Below are positions 1 to 5,064 of a stretch of 6,436 nt of DNA, in pieces (positions within the stretch are counted from its first letter, which is position 1; each line of letters begins with the position of its first letter). The notes under the pieces are model-generated. The model was not told the origin of the DNA. It saw nothing but the letters and a program-made list of their open reading frames with translations, and did no database searches. Source of the DNA: Terriglobales bacterium (GTDB lineage Bacteria; Acidobacteriota; Terriglobia; Terriglobales; Gp1-AA117). A program made the position numbers and the translations under genes. The stretch lies in assembly GCA_030150795.1 (NCBI GenBank), contig JASLFF010000452.1, positions 1-6,436 of the forward strand, read 5' to 3'.

Positions 1-2
1 AC

Positions 3-1154
3 GGCGTAACCAGCGAACTTTCATTCACTGACGATGACGGCGACGACTGGCTTCCCACGCAAGGTTCCGGACAGCCTGCAGGCGTGGATCACCAGACCGT
101 CGGAGGGGGCCCATACACTTCTCCCGCGCCTGCGGTGCATACGTATCCGCACGCAATCTATTACTGCTCGCAGGATATTGTTACGGCGTTTTGCTCACGC
201 AGTGATGATGGCGGCGTCACATTCGGCCCAGGTGTTCCGATTTATACATTCACCACGGTCAATGGAGTGGACAAGCCCGTTGCTTCGGGAACTTGCGGCG
301 GCCTGCACGGACATGTTCGCGTTTCTCCCGATGGCACAGCTTACGTCCCGAATGAAAATTGCCAGGACGCAGCAGGCGTCAGCCGCCCCGGCGTTGCTGT
401 TTCCACTGACAATGGTTTGACTTGGGTAGTTCGCACCGTTCCAGACGGAGCCACCATCAGTCCCGGCAGCGATCCTTCTGTTTCCGCGGGCAAAAACAAC
501 ACAATTTATTTTGGCTACGTAAATTCTGACGGCCATGCCAAGATCGCCGTATCGCACGATCGCGGCCTGCACTGGTCGAAATCTCAGGATGCCGGAACGC
601 CCTTCGGCATTCAAAATGCCGAGTTCGCCGAAGTGGTGGCCGGAGATGACAATCGCGCAGCGTTTGGGTTCCTTGGCACGCCCAGCCTGGGTGACACGCA
701 ATCCGGTGACTTCCTTGGGGTATGGCATCTCTACGTCGCGTTCACATACGACGGCGGAATAACGTGGACCACCTCTGACGCCACTCCTTCTGACCCGGTG
801 CAGCGCGGCTGTATCTGGAACGGCGGCGGCAGCAATCCGTGCCGCAACCTGCTCGACTTTAACGACATTACCGTCGATAAATTTGGCCGCGTGCTCGTGG
901 GCTATGCCGATGGCTGCACCGGAACCTGCGTCACCGATCCTTCACAAAACGCCACCGCTGGCCCCGCAACAGCGCAGGACGCGCTGGCAACCATTGCGCG
1001 GCAAACCGGCGGTCGCGGGTTGTTCGCTGCTTTTGACGGCACGCAGTTTGGCACGCGCAGCGGCGATAACGAAGGCGGCGGCAAACTCTGCTTTGGCGAT
1101 CCCGCACACGGCGTCCGTGGCGGGCCAGATTGCGACGACAATCGCGAACACTAA
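3..1154 (+). CDS. Sialidase-like Asp-box (BNR) repeat protein, 5' partial
   Basis: The reading frame is open from the left edge to a TAA stop, giving 383 visible residues; the true start and any signal peptide lie outside the window, and the internal GTG at 84 is not a convincing start. Five Asp boxes (S/T-x-D-x-G-x-x-W/F) are visible: TDDDGDDW (27-50), SDDGGVTF (201-224), STDNGLTW (402-425), SHDRGLHW (552-575) and TYDGGITW (744-767). Their 140-200 base spacing fits one per blade of a six-bladed beta-propeller of the sialidase/BNR superfamily. Several cysteines (for example in RGCIWNGG and GCTGTC) suggest disulfides and export. Asp boxes are structural, and I see no clear arginine triad, so enzymatic sialidase activity is not shown; it may be a non-catalytic secreted propeller or another glycosidase. 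Fold is secure, function is not. Confidence 0.85.
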   Translation, partial: GVTSELSFTDDDGDDWLPTQGSGQPAGVDHQTVGGGPYTSPAPAVHTYPHAIYYCSQDIVTAFCSRSDDGGVTFGPGVPIYTFTTVNGVDKPVASGTCGGLHGHVRVSPDGTAYVPNENCQDAAGVSRPGVAVSTDNGLTWVVRTVPDGATISPGSDPSVSAGKNNTIYFGYVNSDGHAKIAVSHDRGLHWSKSQDAGTPFGIQNAEFAEVVAGDDNRAAFGFLGTPSLGDTQSGDFLGVWHLYVAFTYDGGITWTTSDATPSDPVQRGCIWNGGGSNPCRNLLDFNDITVDKFGRVLVGYADGCTGTCVTDPSQNATAGPATAQDALATIARQTGGRGLFAAFDGTQFGTRSGDNEGGGKLCFGDPAHGVRGGPDCDDNREH

Positions 1155-1171
1155 ATTGTTGTAATCACCCG

Positions 1172-1203
1172 GCCCGCGTGAAGGAATTATTTTTCGCGCG
1201 GGC
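1172..1203 (+). terminator. Candidate hairpin terminator after the sialidase-like gene
   Basis: A perfect 7-bp stem GCCCGCG (1172-1178) / CGCGGGC (1197-1203) lies 17 bases after the TAA stop and is followed by the pyrimidine-rich TTTCTCTTCT. The 18-base loop is long and the T-tract is interrupted, so it is a weak rho-independent terminator at best. Its position between the stop and the next start at 1250 supports the role. Confidence 0.4.
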
Positions 1204-1249
1204 TTTCTCTTCTGCTCCAACAGCTAAAATTGCTTCTCTGGGACATGCG

Positions 1250-1819
1250 ATGAAAAACCTATTAAGGCTAGTGCTGTGCTTCTTGCTGCTCGCCGGCGTT
1301 GTATTCGCCGAGCAAAGAGCTGCACACGATTCAGCCAAGCCGAATGCCTGCGCTGTGCTCACTCGTGCGGATGTTCAGAAGGTACAAGGCGATCCTGTGC
1401 AGGAAACCAAACCGAGCACACAGCCTGCCGCTGGCTTAGTCATGTCGCAGTGCGTGTTTCGCACCGCCAATCCTAGTAAATCGGTCAGTGTTGCCATAGC
1501 CTCTCCTGGATCCATTTCTCCACGCGCGTTCTGGCAGAAACAGTTTCGCTCTGTCCATCCAGAGTCTGGAGAAATAGAAAAAGAGAAGGCGGCAGCTGGA
1601 CGCAAAGGCGCCAAGGAAGAAGAAGATGAAGGCACACAGCCGCGCACCATCCAAGGAGTGGGAGAACAAGCCTATTGGGTCGGCAGTCCCATGGTGGGCG
1701 CGCTCTACGTTCTAAAGGGCAATACTTTTTTGCGGATCAGCGTGGGCGGAGTGCGTGAAGAGCCCGCACGCATTGAAAAATCCATCACCTTGGCGCGTCT
1801 TGCGCTGAAGCGCTTGTAA
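1250..1819 (+). CDS. Small exported two-cysteine protein of unknown function
   Basis: A 189-residue protein. The frame is open further upstream (to 1130), but ATG 1250 is chosen because it begins a clear signal peptide: MKN, a hydrophobic run to about residue 18, then a signal-peptidase I type site at VFA|EQ (residues 18-22). No lipobox cysteine is present. The mature part starts with CAVLTRADVQKVQG (from C34) and has SQCVF (C68). This Cys-x-x-Leu-Thr...Val...Gly...Cys layout resembles small secreted domains of the DUF3558 kind and suggests one disulfide. Residues 108-129 form a very Lys/Glu-rich, probably disordered insert, and GVGEQAYWVG with a beta-rich tail follows. The Shine-Dalgarno is weak (CTGGGA around 1238). 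Likely a periplasmic protein, possibly ligand-binding; no enzymatic residues are recognised. The family assignment is a resemblance only. Confidence 0.8.
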   Translation: MKNLLRLVLCFLLLAGVVFAEQRAAHDSAKPNACAVLTRADVQKVQGDPVQETKPSTQPAAGLVMSQCVFRTANPSKSVSVAIASPGSISPRAFWQKQFRSVHPESGEIEKEKAAAGRKGAKEEEDEGTQPRTIQGVGEQAYWVGSPMVGALYVLKGNTFLRISVGGVREEPARIEKSITLARLALKRL

Positions 1820-2017
1820 ATTAACAAATCATTACACGCCCGCCGATTGCAGGCCATCGACTCTTTATTCAAATTAGTGGCGTTCGCTCCGCATTTTTAG
1901 ACTGCAAACGTTCCTTTCAGCCAATGAATATGCAGCACCAAGTGCTCTCATCACTTTCGTAAAAAATTAAACCTTTTAATTTCAGTCCAATGAAACCGTA
2001 ATCTCGCGCTTTTAAAA
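1820..2017. other. AT-rich intergenic stretch before the structured leader
   Basis: No ORF with coding character is seen here. The first part holds a candidate terminator (1877-1898). The second part becomes strongly AT-rich (about 1955-2017) and includes a perfect 8-bp hairpin, AAATTAAA-cct-TTTAATTT (1964-1982). A promoter for the 2145 gene most likely lies in this AT-rich part, but no convincing -35/-10 pair can be picked out. Confidence 0.4.
1877..1898 (+). terminator. Candidate rho-independent terminator after the 1250 gene
   Basis: The stem GTGGCG (1877-1882) / CTCCGC (1887-1892) encloses a TTCG tetraloop, with one C-T mismatch and one G-T wobble, and is followed by ATTTTT (1893-1898). 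It lies 57 bases after the preceding stop. The short stem with a mismatch makes it plausible but not strong. Confidence 0.4.
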
Positions 2018-2093
2018 CCATTTGTAACGGATGTAGTTGCTCTGAAACGGATGATGCATACGGAGCACTACGCAGCAGAAGGTTTACAAATGG
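2018..2093 (+). ncRNA. Candidate structured 5' leader RNA (nested P1/P2 stems)
   Basis: Two nested helices are visible. P1 is a perfect 10-bp pairing of CCATTTGTAA (2018-2027) with TTACAAATGG (2084-2093). P2, inside it, pairs 2033-2044 (GTAGT, bulged T, GCTCTG) with 2061-2071 (CGGAGCACTAC): eleven pairs with one G-T wobble and one bulge. The apical loop is 16 bases (2045-2060), and the internal region between P1 and P2 has 5 bases on the left and 12 (GCAGCAGAAGGT) on the right. It lies 51 bases before an ATG and just upstream of a third hairpin and the Shine-Dalgarno, the layout expected of a riboswitch-like or protein-binding leader. I do not recognise the motif of a known riboswitch class. 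Alternatively P1 could be a DNA operator pair. Confidence 0.4.
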
Positions 2094-2105
2094 CTTTCGG
2101 GGGCG

Positions 2106-2125
2106 GGCTGCTTTTTAAGCCAGCC
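2106..2125 (+). promoter_or_regulatory. Hairpin directly ahead of the Shine-Dalgarno
   Basis: GGCTGCTT (2106-2113) pairs with AAG-c-CAGCC (2117-2125): eight pairs, one bulged C at 2120 and a TTT loop. It ends where the GGAGGAGGA ribosome-binding site begins. Two alternative pairings exist: TGGCTT (2091-2096) with AAGCCA (2117-2122), which would disrupt both this hairpin and the end of P1, and GGCGG (2102-2106) with CCGCC (2138-2142), which would enclose the ribosome-binding site. This could be the expression platform of the leader. Confidence 0.35.
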
Positions 2126-2134
2126 GGAGGAGGA
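2126..2134 (+). promoter_or_regulatory. Strong Shine-Dalgarno for the 2145 gene
   Basis: GGAGGAGGA lies 10 bases before ATG 2145. It is the best Shine-Dalgarno on this strand and decides the start over the in-frame ATGs at 2160 and 2169. Confidence 0.6.
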
Positions 2135-2144
2135 TTTCCGCCAT

Positions 2145-2447
2145 ATGGAACTCTGTTACATGGTAAGCATGAGCACGTTGCATGAAATTTTGCAGTCAGA
2201 AGCCAAACCAAACACCGCCTATCGACTCCTGGCCAGCGGAGACACCGTAACGGTGATTCATTACGGCCCAGAAGGCTTAATCAACCAAATCGCTTTTCCC
2301 ATTATTTATCGCGTTGAAGATGTTCCTGAGGACGAAGGAACGCTTATGCTGATGGTGGCCACGGAACGCAGCCGCGAATGGCAGAGCTTCTGGGTACCGC
2401 TGGAAACAAAATTGTCGCATTGCTGTTCGCTGAATACTGTGGCGTAA
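2145..2447 (+). CDS. Hypothetical protein, 100 residues
   Basis: I do not recognise a family. The start ATG 2145 is chosen for the GGAGGAGGA site ahead of it; in-frame ATGs at 2160 and 2169 (giving MSTLHEIL) are alternatives. There is no signal peptide or membrane segment, so it is probably cytoplasmic. Residues 10-32 look helical, and 33-87 alternate hydrophobic residues in a beta-like pattern (TVTVIHYG, IAFPIIYRVEDV, GTLMLMVAT, SFWVPLE), as in a small single domain. An acidic patch VEDVPEDEG lies at 57-65 and a vicinal Cys-Cys pair at 93-94 near the C-terminus. The codons look natural. The leader at 2018-2125 suggests post-transcriptional control. Its function is unknown. Confidence 0.65.
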   Translation: MELCYMVSMSTLHEILQSEAKPNTAYRLLASGDTVTVIHYGPEGLINQIAFPIIYRVEDVPEDEGTLMLMVATERSREWQSFWVPLETKLSHCCSLNTVA

Positions 2448-2461
2448 AGCGGTTGGGAAGA

Positions 2462-2674
2462 TCAGCGCGCAGCGGCCTTTGCACGTGTCTTCTGGGGCTC
2501 AGGTGTCTCGAAAGAACGGGCCTTGCGAAATTCATCAGTCGGATGCAAAGGCTCTGATCGTGGGGGCGACAGGTAAGCTGCCAAATCGGCGCGGCTCAAG
2601 CCCCAAAGATGTTTGGCTGCAAGTTCCCAGTGTTCGGCGCGAGTAATGACTGCCAGCCCTTGCTGCCATTTCAT
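2462..2674 (-). CDS. Possible small hypothetical protein, 70 residues
   Basis: A complete ORF convergent with the 2145 gene, its stop 14 bases from that gene's stop. Residues 1-35 look like amphipathic helix (AEHWELAAKHLWGLSRADLAAYL, in two pieces with Trp16 and Trp24). The second half is proline-rich and basic and ends KTRAKAAAR. The codons look like coding sequence, and an in-frame stop just upstream makes ATG 2674 the first possible start. Against it, no Shine-Dalgarno precedes the ATG and I recognise no family. It may be a DNA- or RNA-binding small protein, a decayed gene or chance. Confidence 0.4.
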   Translation of the reverse strand: MKWQQGLAVITRAEHWELAAKHLWGLSRADLAAYLSPPRSEPLHPTDEFRKARSFETPEPQKTRAKAAAR

Positions 2675-2706
2675 CAGAGACTAAGATGCCGCTATATTCA
2701 GCCACA

Positions 2707-2726
2707 ATGTTGCTTTTCTGCAACAT
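2707..2726. repeat. Perfect 7-bp inverted repeat (possible operator)
   Basis: ATGTTGC (2707-2713) and GCAACAT (2720-2726) are perfect reverse complements separated by TTTTCT. There is no T-tract on either strand, so it is not a good terminator. It lies 33 bases upstream of the possible minus-strand ORF at 2674 and could be an operator or a transcript hairpin. Confidence 0.35.
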
Positions 2727-2778
2727 GGCACAGAGCCAGGTTCATAACCAGCCCCCGCCACTAGAGCGACTTGAGAAC

Positions 2779-2928
2779 TCAATAATCTCCCAGCGAATCG
2801 TCAGGGAAGAGCGCCGGCCCAATCACTCCATTGCCTTTGGGGTCGTCTTTGAATTCATGCCCTTTGTTGCTGTTGCCGGGATTCGCAATATCGAATGCAA
2901 GCCAGAATTGCGGCACTTCCTGTATCAT
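2779..2928 (-). CDS. Possible 49-residue ORF or gene remnant
   Basis: On the minus strand an ATG at 2928 opens a 49-residue frame rich in Asp, Gly, Asn and Pro (for example KGHEFKDDPKGNG and ending in DDSLGDY), with natural codon choice. AAGG followed by a purine run (AAGAAGAG) precedes the ATG. The plus-strand reading of the same stretch looks less like a protein, so I do not extend the FKBP gene into it. Its start is only 24 bases from the FKBP start on the other strand, so its promoter would have to lie inside the FKBP gene; this weakens the case. It may be a remnant of a larger gene. No family is recognised. Confidence 0.3.
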   Translation of the reverse strand: MIQEVPQFWLAFDIANPGNSNKGHEFKDDPKGNGVIGPALFPDDSLGDY

Positions 2929-2942
2929 CTCTTCTTTACCTT

Positions 2943-2947
2943 GGGAG
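2943..2947 (+). promoter_or_regulatory. Shine-Dalgarno that fixes the FKBP start
   Basis: GGGAG is placed 5 bases before ATG 2953. The frame is open back to an ATG at 2686, but only 2953 combines this site with a signal-peptide-like N-terminus. Confidence 0.6.
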
Positions 2948-2952
2948 AAACC

Positions 2953-3411
2953 ATGCCGCAGAAAACACTCTTGATTCTTTTGCTCATCCTGTCGATCGCC
3001 CTGCTCGCCCAAACCAAGAAACCTGCCTCCTCTGGCAAGAAGACCGATGGTCCCACTGCGGTTTCCGGCAAGCCCACCACCACATCGAGCGGGCTGGAAT
3101 ACTGGGACATCAAAAAAGGCAGCGGCAAGCTGGCGGAGAAAGGCAAAAAAGTGAGCGTGCATTACACCGGCTGGCTCACCGATGGAAAGGAATTTGATAG
3201 CTCACGCGACGCAGGCGAGCCAATTCAATTCGACCTGGGCACCGGCCAGGTGATCAAGGGCTGGGACGAAGGCATTGCCGGAATGAAGGTCGGCGGCAAG
3301 CGGCAGTTGCGAATTCCTCCAGCGCTCGGCTATGGAGCGCGCGGCTTTGGCTCCTCTATCCCGCCAAACTCTACCTTGGTTTTCGACGTTGAGCTGATGG
3401 ATGTGAAGTAA
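2953..3411 (+). CDS. Exported FKBP-type peptidyl-prolyl cis-trans isomerase
   Basis: A 152-residue protein that catalyses cis-trans isomerisation of Xaa-Pro bonds and helps folding, here probably outside the cytoplasm. Residues 1-19 form a signal peptide (MPQKT, then a Leu/Ile-rich run, then LLAQ), followed by a Lys/Ser/Thr/Pro-rich linker (21-45). One FKBP domain fills 46-152. The residues lining the FKBP12 pocket are all present: Tyr71 (VHYTGW), Phe81 and Asp82 (KEFDSS), Phe93, Val100 and Ile101 (QVIKGWDEG), Trp104, Tyr127 (LGYGARG) and Phe144 (LVFDVEL). The domain looks complete and active. The longer upstream frame from 2686 would bury the signal peptide behind 89 residues of non-protein-like sequence and is rejected. 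It stands alone, with no obvious partner gene. Confidence 0.93.
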   Translation: MPQKTLLILLLILSIALLAQTKKPASSGKKTDGPTAVSGKPTTTSSGLEYWDIKKGSGKLAEKGKKVSVHYTGWLTDGKEFDSSRDAGEPIQFDLGTGQVIKGWDEGIAGMKVGGKRQLRIPPALGYGARGFGSSIPPNSTLVFDVELMDVK

Positions 3412-3418
3412 GAGCGGC

Positions 3419-3488
3419 TTTTGGCTCCTAGCTGCCGGCTACTGGCTTTTGGCTATTAGCTTTTGGCTCTTGGCTTTTGGCTCTTGGC
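3419..3488. repeat. Heptanucleotide tandem array, ten phased units
   Basis: Read in 7-base steps the stretch is TTTTGGC, TCCTAGC, TGCCGGC, TACTGGC, TTTTGGC, TATTAGC, TTTTGGC, TCTTGGC, TTTTGGC, TCTTGGC. Every unit starts with T and ends in GC, and the fifth base is always a purine. It can equally be read as five 14-base units of the type TTTTGGCTMYTRGC. It begins 7 bases after the FKBP stop. It recalls the short tandemly repeated heptamers of cyanobacteria, and similar arrays are common between genes in Terriglobia. Confidence 0.8.
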
Positions 3489-3503
3489 CAGCTAAACAAA
3501 AGC

Positions 3504-3578
3504 AGCCGCGAATTTCGCGAATGCACACGAATCAAAAACTAAAAATATGATTCGCGTCTTTCGCGTTGATTCGCGGCT
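3504..3578. repeat. Long imperfect inverted repeat with TCGCG cores
   Basis: The left arm (3504-3534) starts AGCCGCGAAT and the right arm (3548-3578) ends ATTCGCGGCT, a perfect 10-bp outer match. Internal CGCGAA and CGAATCA blocks also match after small gaps, and the spacer is 13 bases. Each arm carries its own smaller CGCGAA/TTCGCG symmetry (for example CGCGAATTTCGCG at 3508-3520). A transcript could fold into a long hairpin between the convergent FKBP and NRAMP genes, perhaps as a bidirectional terminator or a repetitive-element copy. There is no T-tract. Confidence 0.6.
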
Positions 3579-3634
3579 AAGTTCTTTCCTATCTGACCTG
3601 TCTACGGAAATCTGCGTGCTATTTTTTTGGCTCA

Positions 3635-3662
3635 TTGCTGAATGCTGATTGCTGAGTGCTAC
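3635..3662. repeat. Second heptamer array, overlapping the NRAMP stop codon
   Basis: TTGCTGA, ATGCTGA, TTGCTGA, GTGCTAC follow each other in strict 7-base phase with consensus DTGCTGA; the last unit is degenerate and contains the minus-strand stop of the NRAMP gene (3659-3661). A TGGCTCA just before may be another decayed unit. This heptamer differs from that of the 3419-3488 array. Confidence 0.6.
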
Positions 3663-4903
3663 CTTGCCAGAAACCAGAAAAACAGCAGGTTGGAAATCAA
3701 CATTCCCGTCATAGCACAGCCCAGCCAGAAATTTTCAAAGCGGCTGTTGGTGGTGCGCATGATCTTGGAATTATTGGAGAGCAGCAGAATATAGGCAAAG
3801 ATCGGCACCAGCACCACTCCAGCCAGGGCTTGTGACCAATACAGCACGGGCACAGTATGGACCCCAAAAAAGTCGATCACTACAGCCAGAAAAACCGTAG
3901 CTGAGATCATCACAAAGAAAAGGCGGGCATTCCATGGCTCCATGGACAGGCCGGACCGCCAACCCGCGGCTTCCGCCACGCTGAAGCAGAGTGACGCCAC
4001 CAGGATCGGCAGCGCAATCATGCCTGACGCGATGATCCCGAGCGCGAACAACACCGTTCCCAGAAATCCGAATGATCCCAGAGCCTCTGAGGCCGTCCGC
4101 GTGGTCATGTTTGAGGGATCGGCCACATGCATATGAGACGCCGCTATCATGGCCGAAAGCGAGATCAGGCAAGCAACAAATGTTCCGGCGTGCGACTCCG
4201 TCACGTGCGCCTTGGCCAACCCTTCCGGCAGTCCGCGCTTGGAGCTGGTTTGCCATACGATCACATCGGGCGTAAGCAGAGATCCAAATACGGCCACCAC
4301 GCCCATCATGTATCCCGAATTCACCTGCATGCGCGGCAGCAGCACGTCTTTTGCCAGCGTGGTAAAGGAATCGGTGACCCGATACGCCGCCAGCACGTAA
4401 GCAACAAGAATCAATGTTAGGCCGCCCAGTACTTTGGTAGTCTTCTGGTAATCGCCAATGATCAGCACATACCAGACGGTAAACCCCACAATCGCCAGGA
4501 AAAACAGCCGGGGAGACATGGTGAGAAGAGAGCAGCTGTCGCTCACAGCAACAATATCACCCACGATCATGGCCATGTTGACCCCAACGATCAATAGAGC
4601 GATGACCAGTGCCATCTTGCGCCCATAGTGCTCGCGGACGAGTTCAATCAGGCCCTTCTTGGTTTCTTGCCCGATCCGCGATGATACGGCGAATACGCTA
4701 AATAGAACAGGAACGCACAGCACCACAACCCAACCCAGTGACACGCCAAAGCTCGCGCCCGCCACGGTGGCCGTCAGGACTGCAGCCGGATCAAGGTCAG
4801 CAGCTCCGGCGATAATTCCCGGCATGGTGCGCGCGGCCTTATGAAAGAGCGTGGATTTCGGGTTTTCAGGAGCAGTTTTCTGCGCCAGATGAAGGGCTTC
4901 CAT
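3659..4903 (-). CDS. NRAMP-superfamily divalent metal transporter, atypical metal site
   Basis: An integral membrane protein of 414 residues from ATG 4903, or 419 from GTG 4918; ATG is preferred because GGA stands 6 bases ahead of it, while nothing Shine-Dalgarno-like precedes the GTG. Numbering below is from the GTG. About eleven hydrophobic segments are seen, as in NRAMP transporters, which couple inward transport of Mn2+, Fe2+ or related ions to protons. TM1 reads AGAADLDPAAVLTATVAGA (37-55): the metal-binding Asp is kept (D43), but canonical DPGN is DPAA. TM6 reads GSLLTPDVIVWQTS (212-225), where canonical transporters have MPHN; the Met ligand and the His are replaced by Thr216 and Asp218. 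This fits a divergent branch with DDPSG-type TM1 motifs, including Mg2+ transporters lacking the Met ligand. Family secure; substrate unclear (Mg2+ or Mn2+ possible). Confidence 0.9.
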   Translation of the reverse strand: MEALHLAQKTAPENPKSTLFHKAARTMPGIIAGAADLDPAAVLTATVAGASFGVSLGWVVVLCVPVLFSVFAVSSRIGQETKKGLIELVREHYGRKMALVIALLIVGVNMAMIVGDIVAVSDSCSLLTMSPRLFFLAIVGFTVWYVLIIGDYQKTTKVLGGLTLILVAYVLAAYRVTDSFTTLAKDVLLPRMQVNSGYMMGVVAVFGSLLTPDVIVWQTSSKRGLPEGLAKAHVTESHAGTFVACLISLSAMIAASHMHVADPSNMTTRTASEALGSFGFLGTVLFALGIIASGMIALPILVASLCFSVAEAAGWRSGLSMEPWNARLFFVMISATVFLAVVIDFFGVHTVPVLYWSQALAGVVLVPIFAYILLLSNNSKIMRTTNSRFENFWLGCAMTGMLISNLLFFWFLAR

Positions 4904-4968
4904 TTTAGATCCATTCACTTAGAAGCAGATGCAGCTCTGCTAGTTGGAAGCCTTAGGAAAGGAAGACT

Positions 4969-5003
4969 AGGGGAAAATTCACCCCTCCCAGGCGATTTTT
5001 CCC
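4969..5003 (-). promoter_or_regulatory. Competing inverted repeats upstream of the NRAMP gene
   Basis: Two mutually exclusive stems are visible: AGGGG (4969-4973) with CCCCT (4982-4986), and GGGAAAA (4971-4977) with TTTTCCC (4997-5003). They lie 66-100 bases upstream of ATG 4903 and could be part of its leader or the tail of the upstream gene's transcript. No yybP-ykoY manganese riboswitch motif is recognised. Confidence 0.25.
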
Positions 5004-5064
5004 AAAATGGAACTCTTAAATGCTCAGATTCTGCAGGATTGTAGCCGCTGAGCTTCGGCGCAAA

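Noticed and set aside
195..728. Long minus-strand frame opposite the sialidase-like gene
   Set aside because: The plus strand carries five Asp boxes in frame; the minus frame has no recognisable domain and is a shadow.
1130..1249. Extended start (ATG 1130) for the small exported protein
   Set aside because: It would overlap the end of the sialidase-like gene, include the terminator hairpin and put 40 residues before the signal peptide.
2018..2093. IS or transposon terminal inverted repeats
   Set aside because: The enclosed stretch is only 56 bases with no transposase and no clear target duplication; the nested second helix fits an RNA leader better.
2686..2952. N-terminal extension of the FKBP gene (frame open to ATG 2686)
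   Set aside because: The added 89 residues look unlike protein and would bury a clear signal peptide; ATG 2953 has GGGAG at 5 bases.
3419..3662. CRISPR array
   Set aside because: The periodic units are 7 bases and contiguous, with no 20-40 base repeats or unique spacers, and no cas gene is present.
3771..4256. Minus-strand 161-codon frame inside the NRAMP gene
   Set aside because: It is the same strand in another frame, Arg/Gly/Cys-rich and without structure; the transporter frame clearly has the membrane segments.
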